From assembly GCA_039798005.1 (NCBI GenBank), contig JBDKGV010000019.1:1-23777 (forward strand): a stretch of 23,777 bases of DNA, written 5' to 3'. Positions 8,002 through 14,361 of the stretch are shown here, piece by piece. The stretch's first letter is position 1; each line of letters opens with the position of its first letter. This DNA comes from JBDKGV01 sp039798005. Lineage in GTDB: Bacteria; Fibrobacterota; Fibrobacteria; UBA5070. The notes under the pieces are model-generated. The model ran no database searches. It saw only the letters and a list, made by a program, of their open reading frames with translations, and had not been told where the DNA came from. The position numbers and the translations under genes were made by a program.

Positions 8002-8781
8002 TCAACCGAAGCGCCCGGAGACGTAGTCTTCGGTCTGCTTCTCGCGGGGGTTCGTGAAGATGTTGTGGGTGTTGCCGAATTCGATGAGCTTGCCCATGTA
8101 GAAGAATGCCGTGAAATCGGACACGCGGCCAGCCTGCTGCATGTTGTGGGTCACGATCGCGATGGTGTACTGATCCTTCAGCTCCAGGATCAGTTCCTCG
8201 ATACGACCCGTGGCGATGGGGTCCAAGGCCGATGCCGGCTCGTCCATCAAAAGAACTTCCGGCTCGACGGCAATGGCCCGTGCGATGCAAAGGCGCTGCT
8301 GCTGACCGCCCGACAGGGCCAAGGCGCTCTTGTTCAGCGAATCCTTGACCTCGTCCCAGAGGGCCGCACCGCGCAAGGACTTCTCGACAAGGCCATCCAA
8401 GGTCGACTTGTCCTTGATGCCGTGGATCTTGGGGCCGTAGGCCACGTTCTCGTAGATCGTCTTGGGGAACGGGTTGGACTTCTGGAAGATCATGCCGACC
8501 TTGCGACGAAGCCCCACGGTGTCGATGCGCGGGTCGTAGATGTTCGCGCCGTCGAGCTCCACGGTGCCGGTCACCTTCACGCCCTCGATCAGGTCGTTCA
8601 TGCGATTGAGGCAACGCAGGAAGGTGGACTTGCCGCAACCGGAAGGTCCGATCATGGCGGTGACGCGGTTCTTGACGATGGGAAGGTCGATCCCGTACAG
8701 CGCCTGCTTTTGGCCGTAGAACAGGTTCAAGCCGGTGGCGCGCATGCGAGAAGGCAGGTCGTTGGGATTCTCGTGGATCAC
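8002..8781 (-). CDS. pstB: Phosphate ABC transporter ATP-binding protein PstB (first copy, canonical)
   Basis: A 259-residue ABC ATPase that powers phosphate import through PstC-PstA. All nucleotide-binding elements are intact: Walker A GPSGCGKST (45-53), Q-loop Gln100 in MIFQKSNPF, signature LSGGQ (156-160), Walker B LLMDEP, D-loop SALD and H-loop THN. The end, QTEDYVSGRFG, is the family's typical C-terminus. The start overlaps the pstA stop by four bases (ATGA). This copy is the reference for judging the divergent PstB at 17409-18200, which lacks the normal Q-loop and signature. Confidence 0.97.
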   Translation of the reverse strand: MIHENPNDLPSRMRATGLNLFYGQKQALYGIDLPIVKNRVTAMIGPSGCGKSTFLRCLNRMNDLIEGVKVTGTVELDGANIYDPRIDTVGLRRKVGMIFQKSNPFPKTIYENVAYGPKIHGIKDKSTLDGLVEKSLRGAALWDEVKDSLNKSALALSGGQQQRLCIARAIAVEPEVLLMDEPASALDPIATGRIEELILELKDQYTIAIVTHNMQQAGRVSDFTAFFYMGKLIEFGNTHNIFTNPREKQTEDYVSGRFG

Positions 8782-9674
8782 TGGATGCTCCTCTTGCGCA
8801 GCTGAGCGCGAAGGTAGACGGCGGAGAAATTCAAAGTGAAGGTCAGTGCAAGCAGGACGAAGGTCGTGGCGTACTGGATGCCACGCGTGCCTTCAACGTC
8901 GGCGGACTGGGTCGCCATGACATAGACATGGTAACCAAGATGCATGAACTGGCTGTCCAGCCCCTGTGGAAGGCTGGGAAGGAAGTAGGCGACGCCCGTG
9001 AACAAGATAGGCGCCACTTCACCCGCCCCGCGCGACACGGCCAGGATCACACCGGTCAGGATGCCCGTGGTGCAGTTGGGAAGCACGACTTTCCAGATGG
9101 TCTCCCAGCGCGTGGCTCCCAGCGCAAGGCTTGCCGAGCGCAGCTCTTGAGGAACATTGCGCAGGGCCTCCTCCACCGAGACGATCACGACCGGCAAGGT
9201 CAGAAGCGCCATGGTCAGCGATGCCCACAGGATGTTGGGCTGGGCCCAAGTGAGCTTGCCGCCGTAAAACAGCGAATCCAAACCACCGCCACCGAACTGG
9301 ATGAAAAATCCCAGTCCGAACAGACCAAAGACGATGGAGGGGATGCCCGCCAAGGTGTTCACGGAAAAGCGCACCCATTTGGCCACGATGGAACCGCGAT
9401 CGACATACTCCGAGAGATAGATCGCCGTGATCGTGCCCACCGGCACGCCGATCACGGACATCAGAAGCACCAAGGCGGCGGTACCGACGATGCAGGGAAA
9501 GATTCCGCCCGCCGTCATGCCCTCGGTCGGAGCCTGGGTCAAGAACTCCCAACTGAGCGAGCTGGCACCGTACCAGCCGACCGTTCCCAGGATCCAAAGC
9601 ACCATCAGGACGCACAACAGCGCCGAGAAGGCCGTGATCCCCATGGCAAGCATGCCTTTGACTTTCTTGTTCAT
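8778..9674 (-). CDS. pstA: Phosphate ABC transporter permease PstA (first copy)
   Basis: A 298-residue inner-membrane permease with an N-terminal membrane helix (about 8-33) and a core of further helices. Diagnostic segments are GIFPCIVGTAALVLLMSVIGVP, the AGIPSIVFGLFGLGFF motif, and the EAA coupling loop LRSASLALGATRWETIWKVVLP followed by RGAGEVAPILFTG. The length is normal for the family, without the large insertion found in the second PstA. The start ATG shares its A with the pstC TGA stop (TGATG), and its own stop overlaps the pstB start, so translation of the three genes is probably coupled. With PstC it forms the phosphate channel. Confidence 0.96.
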   Translation of the reverse strand: MNKKVKGMLAMGITAFSALLCVLMVLWILGTVGWYGASSLSWEFLTQAPTEGMTAGGIFPCIVGTAALVLLMSVIGVPVGTITAIYLSEYVDRGSIVAKWVRFSVNTLAGIPSIVFGLFGLGFFIQFGGGGLDSLFYGGKLTWAQPNILWASLTMALLTLPVVIVSVEEALRNVPQELRSASLALGATRWETIWKVVLPNCTTGILTGVILAVSRGAGEVAPILFTGVAYFLPSLPQGLDSQFMHLGYHVYVMATQSADVEGTRGIQYATTFVLLALTFTLNFSAVYLRAQLRKRSIQ

Positions 9675-10846
9675 CAGATCCCCTTGAAGCGCTTCATCAT
9701 ACGCGCTCGGATGTAGAACTCGGCGATGGCGTTCAGGGCGAACGAGAACGCGAACAGCACCACGCCCAGGAAGAACAGGACCGAATAGTGCAGATCACCA
9801 ACCACGACTTCGGCCATCTCAGCACCGATGGAGGCCGACAGGGTGCGCACCGGATTGGTCAGCACGGGATCCAGCATGGCCGCATTGCCAGTGGCCATCA
9901 GGACGATCATGGTCTCGCCGAACGCGCGCCCCAGACCAAGCAGCAAAGCCGCGAAGATGCCGGGAATCGCCGCCGGGAGCACCACCAGGAAGTTGGTCTC
10001 CCACTTGGTGGCACCCAAGGCGAGCGAACCTTCCGTCAGGTACTTGGGCACCGCGTTGATCGCATCGTCGGAAAGGGTGAAGATGATGGGGATGACCGTG
10101 AAGGACAGGCCGATACCACCCACCAGTGCGTTCAATCGATAGTCCATGCCGAAGATGTTTTGAAGCAAGGACGCCAAGATCATCAGGCTGAAGAATCCCA
10201 GCACCACGGTCGGGATGCCCGCCAGGATCTCGATGATGGGCTTGAGGAAGTCGCGTGTCCACTTGGGGGCGAAGGTCGTCGTGTACAGGGCGGCCAGGAT
10301 TCCGATGGGAGCCGCAAAGAGCAAGGAGACGAAGGTGACCTTGAGACTTCCCATGATCAGGGGCCAGATGCCGAACGACGGCGCCTGGGAGGACACCGGA
10401 GACCACGAGGTGGAGAACAGGTTCGAGAAGGTGAACGGAGGGACTTCCTCCACCTTGGTGTTCTCGATCTCGTCGGCCGACATGCTGCCACCGGGAGTTC
10501 CGTAGGGATCGTCCTGGACTGCGGCGGTGGTCGCGGCAGACGTATCCTTCGAGGCGGGATCTTCCCCGTAGGTTTCCTGGACTGCGGGGGTCTCGCCGTA
10601 GGACTCAACCCCGGCTGGAGTGGACTCCTCCCCGCTTTCCGAGGACGTGGAAGACTTCGACAACTCCGCACCATGATGCGATTGCGTCTTGAGCACGGGT
10701 GCCGCTTCCCTCACCACGAACAACATGATCAGGAAGATCATGATCAGGGATGTGACCGCCACCAGACGAATGATCTGGGCTGCTATCCAGTCGGAGGGAC
10801 GGAAGCGCCGCCTCAAGCCTTCCGGAATTTCCTTGCGCGTATCCAT
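9674..10846 (-). CDS. pstC: Phosphate ABC transporter permease PstC (first copy, with repeat-bearing loop)
   Basis: A 390-residue inner-membrane permease. A first membrane helix (about 21-46) is followed by an extra loop of about 85 residues, rich in Ser, Thr, Glu and Ala, before the permease core resumes at FGIWPLIMGSLKVTF. The core has the AGIPTVVLGFFSLMIL motif and the EAA loop EGSLALGATKWETNFLVVLP with GRAFGETMIVLMATGN, as in PstC. The loop contains three YG-x-x-P-type units and matching DNA repeats, and explains why the protein is longer than typical PstC proteins of about 300-320 residues. An AAAGGA ribosome site precedes the ATG. A 74-base gap with two alternative hairpins separates it from pstS. 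Confidence 0.95.
   Translation of the reverse strand: MDTRKEIPEGLRRRFRPSDWIAAQIIRLVAVTSLIMIFLIMLFVVREAAPVLKTQSHHGAELSKSSTSSESGEESTPAGVESYGETPAVQETYGEDPASKDTSAATTAAVQDDPYGTPGGSMSADEIENTKVEEVPPFTFSNLFSTSWSPVSSQAPSFGIWPLIMGSLKVTFVSLLFAAPIGILAALYTTTFAPKWTRDFLKPIIEILAGIPTVVLGFFSLMILASLLQNIFGMDYRLNALVGGIGLSFTVIPIIFTLSDDAINAVPKYLTEGSLALGATKWETNFLVVLPAAIPGIFAALLLGLGRAFGETMIVLMATGNAAMLDPVLTNPVRTLSASIGAEMAEVVVGDLHYSVLFFLGVVLFAFSFALNAIAEFYIRARMMKRFKGI
10500..10602 (-). repeat. Short in-frame repeats inside the pstC loop
   Basis: CCGTAGG occurs three times (10500-10506, 10566-10572, 10596-10602) and TCCTGGACTGCGG twice (10512-10524, 10575-10587), the latter 63 bases or 21 codons apart. They encode the repeated YG and AVQ units of the periplasmic loop. 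All keep the reading frame. Confidence 0.75.
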
Positions 10847-10873
10847 TGCGGATCCTTTGCGTAAAGAGGAATG

Positions 10874-10910
10874 GGCGCAGGAGCATATTCACCCCTGCGC
10901 CATGAATATG
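10874..10910 (-). promoter_or_regulatory. Two mutually exclusive hairpins between pstS and pstC
   Basis: Two perfect 8-bp inverted repeats interlock: GGCGCAGG (10874-10881) with CCTGCGCC (10894-10901), and CATATTCA (10884-10891) with TGAATATG (10903-10910). Only one can form at a time. On the transcript the AT-rich hairpin comes first, and the GC-rich one is followed by a moderately T-rich stretch (CATTCCTCTTTACG). They may set the ratio of binding protein to permease by attenuation or mRNA protection. Confidence 0.5.
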
Positions 10911-10920
10911 AAGACTCGAC

Positions 10921-11748
10921 TTACTTGGCCGGGAAGTAGCCGACCTTGGTGGCGATCGACTGGCCTTCGGCGGTCAGGATCCAATCAATGAACGCCTTGG
11001 TCTCACCGGTGGGGCGATTGCGAAGATAGAGGTACAGGTAGCGACTGATGGGGTATGCACCCGACTTGATGGTCTCGGCATTGGGAACGACGCCCGGGGT
11101 GGACGCATTCTTCTTGATGGCCAGTTCCTTCACGCCCTTGGCGTAGGCGGCACCACCGTACCCGATGCTGTTGGGATCCTTGGACACGGCGTTCACGACG
11201 GCTGCGGTGCCAGGCATGTGCTGGGCATTGGCCGCGTAGTCCTTGCCCTTGAGCACGTTGTCGCGGAAGTACACATAGGTGCCCGAGTTGTTTTCGCGGC
11301 TGTACAGGATGATCTTGGCGTCCTTGCCGCCGACGTCCTTCCAGTTGGTGATCTTGCCCGTGAAGATTTCGCGAACCTGATCCATGGTCAGTTCCTTGAC
11401 CGGGTTGGACTCGGACACGTACACGGTGATGCCGTCCTTGGCGGTCTTGACTTCCACACCCAAGGATGCATAGCGCTCCTTGAGCTGGTTCATTTCCGAC
11501 GACTTCATCGGACGGGAGGAGGTCGCGATGTCGGTAGCGCCGTTCACAAGGGCGGCAAGGCCGGTGCCCGAGCCGCCGCCGGTGACCTGGATGGTGGTGC
11601 CGGGGTGCTTGGCCATGTAGGCCTCGGCCCAGCGCTGCGCCAAGATCACCATGGTGTCGGAGCCCTTGATGGTGATGGCCTGACCGGCGTTCACGACCAT
11701 GGAGGCCAGAAGGACCGGAGTAAGGATGGTGGCAAGAAGCTTCTTCAT
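10921..11748 (-). CDS. pstS: Phosphate ABC transporter substrate-binding protein PstS (first copy)
   Basis: A 275-residue periplasmic phosphate-binding protein. Residues 1-24 form a signal peptide ending NAGQA. The phosphate-binding elements are GSDT (29-32), the glycine loop GGGSGTG (57-63), Asp73 in TDIATSSR, and R151 with SGT (155-157) in YSRENNSGTYVYF; later IGYGGAAYA and the C-terminal FIDWILTAEGQ are typical. There is no lipobox Cys, so it should be soluble in the periplasm. The start is preceded by AAAGGA. It is the second gene of the leftward unit, after the porin, with a GC-rich hairpin and a tandem 17-bp repeat in the gap between them. The length is typical of the shorter PstS class. 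Confidence 0.96.
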   Translation of the reverse strand: MKKLLATILTPVLLASMVVNAGQAITIKGSDTMVILAQRWAEAYMAKHPGTTIQVTGGGSGTGLAALVNGATDIATSSRPMKSSEMNQLKERYASLGVEVKTAKDGITVYVSESNPVKELTMDQVREIFTGKITNWKDVGGKDAKIILYSRENNSGTYVYFRDNVLKGKDYAANAQHMPGTAAVVNAVSKDPNSIGYGGAAYAKGVKELAIKKNASTPGVVPNAETIKSGAYPISRYLYLYLRNRPTGETKAFIDWILTAEGQSIATKVGYFPAK

Positions 11749-11762
11749 GTGATTTCCTTTGT

Positions 11763-11796
11763 GACGATTTCTGTCAGGACACGAATTCTATCAGGA
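11763..11796. repeat. Tandem 17-bp direct repeat just upstream of pstS
   Basis: GACGATTTCTGTCAGGA (11763-11779) is followed directly by CACGAATTCTATCAGGA (11780-11796), with 14 of 17 positions equal. The pair ends 14 bases before the pstS start codon and contains a possible minus-strand -10 element TAGAAT. It could be an operator for pstS or part of its leader. Confidence 0.6.
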
Positions 11797-11797
11797 A

Positions 11798-11819
11798 CCG
11801 CCCGGCGCGTGCCGGGCGG
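11798..11819 (-). terminator. GC-rich hairpin between porin and pstS, probable partial terminator
   Basis: CCGCCCGGC (11798-11806) pairs with GCCGGGCGG (11811-11819) around a 4-base loop, 11 bases after the porin stop. The following minus-strand bases TTCCTGATAG are not a true T-tract, so termination may be incomplete. The hairpin may instead protect the porin mRNA and raise its level above that of the pst genes. Confidence 0.5.
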
Positions 11820-11830
11820 CAAGGGTCGGA

Positions 11831-13309
11831 TCAGAACTTGTACTGGAGCTGGGCGGTCAGGAGGTTGTTGTCGATCTCCTTGGACCAGTCGGTGCGAGGA
11901 GTCGTGGTGTTCTTGCCGTCCTTGGTGTTCAAGTTCACGACGTTGGCTGCCGAGGTGGTCTCGTTGACCTTGATGTCATAGGCCAGCGAGAGCTTGACAT
12001 TGCCCGACAGGAAGTAGTTGAGACCCAACGAGATCTGCGACCAGGACAGGTCGTCCGCACTGCCGATCACGCCCTTGACGGAGTTGTGCGAGCCGATGGC
12101 GCTGCCTTCGAGCTCGGTGTTCGGATCGAACTGTTCGTATCGGGCCACGACCTGAAACGCATCCCCGACATTCTGGATCAGGGTGCCGTACCAGCCCATC
12201 ACCGGACGGACATAGGCACCTGCAGAAGCCTTGGGGTCGACACTCTTCGTGGTGTAGGCCTTTTTTGCGGTGTCAGCGGTGGTGGTATAGGTGGTGTTGT
12301 AGGAAACAGTCGTGCTGATGTCACCGGTGTAAGGACCGTTGTTGGCCACCGAGACGTTGGTGCCGGTGTACATCTCGCCACGCAGGACAGTTCCACCGAA
12401 GGGCAGGATGTTGAAGTAGGCCTGCATGTCGGCACCGATGATCGTCTTCTCAAGCTTCAGATCAACAGCATTTGCGACCGTATAAGCGATCTTGGCCGTT
12501 TCCTTGGTTCCGCCCACCTGGTTGTCATAGTCCACGACCGACTTGTTGCGGACCGTGAGCTCGTTCATGTAGTACGAAGCACCACCGTCGATCTCGAAGT
12601 TGAGATCCTTGATCGGAGCCTTGAAGCCGAGGCGACCCAGGAAGGTCTTGCCCTCGTCGTTCTCCTGGGTCTTGATATTCATCTGGCCGTTCATCACACC
12701 AGCCTTGAAATCGACATACTGGAAGAAATCCTTGTCGTAGGACAGGAAGAGCACAGCACCCAAGTCCTTCTCGCCGTTGAAGAGCTTCTGCTCGGCAAGC
12801 GAGCGCTCCATGGTCTCCATCATCGAGGAGGAGTAGCCGATTTCGTAGCCGAACGGAATGTCCTGAGCACCCAAGCGGACCTTGACGGTCTTCCAAGGAT
12901 CCTGGAAGGAGCCGTACATGTCGACGAGCTCGATGCCCTTCTCACCGTACTGGACCTGGACCGCGTAGTCGCCCAAGGTTCCGTCATGAGCCACCTTGAG
13001 GCGACCGCGACGCACCTTGAAACGAGCCTGGTTCGCACCGAAGCCAGCGTCCAACTGAGCGGTGTCCGTCGCGTACTCCATGCGGGCTTGGATAAGGCCC
13101 GAGACCTTGATCTTGGCCAACTTGTCCACAGTGGCCTTGGTCTCGAGATAATTCTCTTCAATTCCGTCGAGCTTGCCCTTGACGGCGTCGGTCTTCTCGG
13201 ATACCGAGTCAAGTTTGGCCTCAAGGAGGGCCACCTTGGCCGCGTCCTGTGCGAAGGCGGAACCTGTGAGGGCGGCGATGGCCAAGGCCAAAGCGGTAGA
13301 CTTCTTCAT
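11831..13309 (-). CDS. Phosphate-selective porin (OprO/OprP type) with coiled-coil N-terminus
   Basis: A 492-residue outer-membrane protein. The signal peptide is residues 1-20 (MKKSTALALAIAALTGSAFA). Residues about 24-65 form a heptad-like coiled coil (LLEAKLDSVSEKTDAVKGKLD), and the rest is a beta barrel of alternating aromatic strands ending in QLQYKF, with the final Phe expected of barrel proteins. Segments such as RFKVRRGRLKVAHDGTLGDYAVQVQYGEKGIELVDMYGSF and VRLGAQDIPFGYEIGYSSS match the phosphate-selective porin O/P family. The frame is open far upstream, but the AGGAG site at 13315-13319 and the signal peptide fix the ATG at 13309. As first gene of the porin-pst-phoU unit it would let phosphate cross the outer membrane to PstS. 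A Pho-box-like array lies about 60 bases upstream. Confidence 0.92.
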   Translation of the reverse strand: MKKSTALALAIAALTGSAFAQDAAKVALLEAKLDSVSEKTDAVKGKLDGIEENYLETKATVDKLAKIKVSGLIQARMEYATDTAQLDAGFGANQARFKVRRGRLKVAHDGTLGDYAVQVQYGEKGIELVDMYGSFQDPWKTVKVRLGAQDIPFGYEIGYSSSMMETMERSLAEQKLFNGEKDLGAVLFLSYDKDFFQYVDFKAGVMNGQMNIKTQENDEGKTFLGRLGFKAPIKDLNFEIDGGASYYMNELTVRNKSVVDYDNQVGGTKETAKIAYTVANAVDLKLEKTIIGADMQAYFNILPFGGTVLRGEMYTGTNVSVANNGPYTGDISTTVSYNTTYTTTADTAKKAYTTKSVDPKASAGAYVRPVMGWYGTLIQNVGDAFQVVARYEQFDPNTELEGSAIGSHNSVKGVIGSADDLSWSQISLGLNYFLSGNVKLSLAYDIKVNETTSAANVVNLNTKDGKNTTTPRTDWSKEIDNNLLTAQLQYKF

Positions 13310-13314
13310 GAGTG

Positions 13315-13319
13315 CTCCT
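13315..13319 (-). promoter_or_regulatory. Ribosome-binding site fixing the porin start
   Basis: AGGAG on the minus strand, five bases before the ATG at 13309. It supports this start over the much longer open frame that reaches back through the response-regulator gene. Confidence 0.8.
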
Positions 13320-13371
13320 GCTGAATTGTTGGATGAGTTGTTCACGACAAGAGCAAACAGACGAAATCGGT

Positions 13372-13410
13372 ATTTCAGACGCATTTCAACGCGTTTGCAA
13401 CTTTGTGCAA
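13372..13410 (-). promoter_or_regulatory. Candidate Pho box array in the porin/phoB divergent promoter region
   Basis: Read on the minus strand (towards the porin) there are four 7-bp direct repeats: TTGCACA (13410-13404), TTGCAAA (13400-13394), TTGAAAT (13389-13383) and CTGAAAT (13378-13372). The gaps are 3, 4 and 4 bases, giving periods of 10, 11 and 11 bp. Seven-bp repeats with 4-bp spacers are the known architecture of PhoB binding sites. The place, between a phosphate porin gene and a PhoB-like regulator gene, fits. The bases differ from the enterobacterial half-site CTGTCAT, so the specificity is an inference. Confidence 0.65.
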
Positions 13411-13462
13411 CGATTGATTCCTCCCTGCGGATGGCGGGTCCAGGACTGCTATCTTGGTGATC

Positions 13463-14167
13463 ATGGCCAGTGAAAGAATCCTCCTCGTCGAAGATGACAC
13501 CGATATCCGGGAACTCGTGACCCACTCGCTCAAGCGGGCGGGGTTCCGCGTTTCCGCCACCGGACTCGGGTCCGAGGCCATGGGAATCCTGTCGGATGAC
13601 CGGCACGACCTTGCCATCCTGGATGTCATGCTCCCCGACATGCCCGGCACGGAAATCTGCCGCCGTATCCGGGAAAACGAGCGTTTGCGGGTCATGCCCG
13701 TGATCTTCCTGACGGCCCGCGTCGAGGAGCACGATCGCATCTACGGCTTTTCCGTGGGTGCCGACGACTACATCCTCAAGCCCTTCTCGCCCCGTGAGCT
13801 TGTGGCGCGCGTCCAGGCGATCCTGCGCCGGACCACCGGATCGATCTCCGGAGACGCCGTCGAGGTCAACGAGCTCTCGATCGACATGGATCGCCGCCAG
13901 GTGCGCATCGGAGAGACCCTCGTGCACCTGACCTTCAAGGAATTCGAGGTCCTCAAGACCTTGGTGATCGCCAAGGGCCGCGTCGTCGAACGGATGCAAC
14001 TGCTCGAGGACGTCTGGGGAATGGACAGCACCTCGGGTCCTCGCAGCGTCGATGTCACCATCACCCGCCTTCGCGACAAGCTCAGCCGCTTCTCCACCTG
14101 CGTCCGCACCGTCACCGGGGTCGGCTACCAGTGGAACCCGGACGGCCACAAGGAAGACGCCAATTGA
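13463..14167 (+). CDS. phoB: OmpR-family response regulator, PhoB-like
   Basis: A 234-residue two-domain regulator. The receiver domain (about 4-120) has the acidic pair D11/D12, phosphoacceptor D54 in LAILDVMLPD, T84 in FLTAR and K106 in ILKPFSP. The C-terminal winged helix (about 135-228) has FKEFEVLKTL, the VWG turn and RSVDVTITRLRDKL recognition helix, and ends in VTGVGYQW. It reads well against PhoB, and its place at the head of a pst-phoU operon supports that role: activating phosphate-starvation genes when phosphorylated. ATG 13463 gives the usual N-terminus; TTG 13454 and GTG 13457 are possible but less likely, and no strong ribosome site is seen. There is no neighbouring histidine kinase gene. 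The stop overlaps the next start as TTGA. Confidence 0.92.
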   Translation: MASERILLVEDDTDIRELVTHSLKRAGFRVSATGLGSEAMGILSDDRHDLAILDVMLPDMPGTEICRRIRENERLRVMPVIFLTARVEEHDRIYGFSVGADDYILKPFSPRELVARVQAILRRTTGSISGDAVEVNELSIDMDRRQVRIGETLVHLTFKEFEVLKTLVIAKGRVVERMQLLEDVWGMDSTSGPRSVDVTITRLRDKLSRFSTCVRTVTGVGYQWNPDGHKEDAN

Positions 14168-14361
14168 AGATCCAGCTCAACGGCGAGCTCCACGAGACGG
14201 CGAGCGCCACCATCTCCGCCCTGCTTGAGGAACTGCGTCTGGATGGCCAATGGGTGGTCGTGGAAAGGAACCTCACGGTTCCCGACAAGGCCTCATGGGA
14301 CCGGACTGCGATCGAAGAGGGAGACCAGATCGAGATCGTTCGATTCCTCGGTGGCGGATGA
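14164..14361 (+). CDS. thiS: ThiS-like sulfur carrier protein
   Basis: A 65-residue ubiquitin-fold protein with the features of ThiS: KIQLNGE at the start, LLEELRLDGQWVVVERN in the middle, VP..SWDRTAIEEGDQIEIVRFLGGG at the end. The terminal Gly-Gly is the site that is adenylated and turned into a thiocarboxylate as sulfur donor for the thiamin thiazole ring. The start is the TTG at 14164, overlapping the phoB stop (TTGA); this gives the standard length, and an upstream ATG at 14131 would only add Arg-rich residues read out of frame through the end of phoB. The stop overlaps the pstS-like start (ATGA). No thiG, thiF or thiH is in the window, so its enzyme partner is unknown. A different sulfur-carrier role is possible. 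Confidence 0.85.
   Translation: MKIQLNGELHETASATISALLEELRLDGQWVVVERNLTVPDKASWDRTAIEEGDQIEIVRFLGGG

Noticed and set aside
12086..13324. A 412-codon plus-strand frame opposite the porin
   Set aside because: The translation is His/Asp/Leu/Val-rich without membrane or catalytic features, and mirrors the codon use of the porin gene.
13310..14149. Long N-terminal extension of the porin frame reaching through the regulator gene
   Set aside because: The signal peptide and AGGAG site place the porin start at 13309. The extension is the antisense of the PhoB-like gene.
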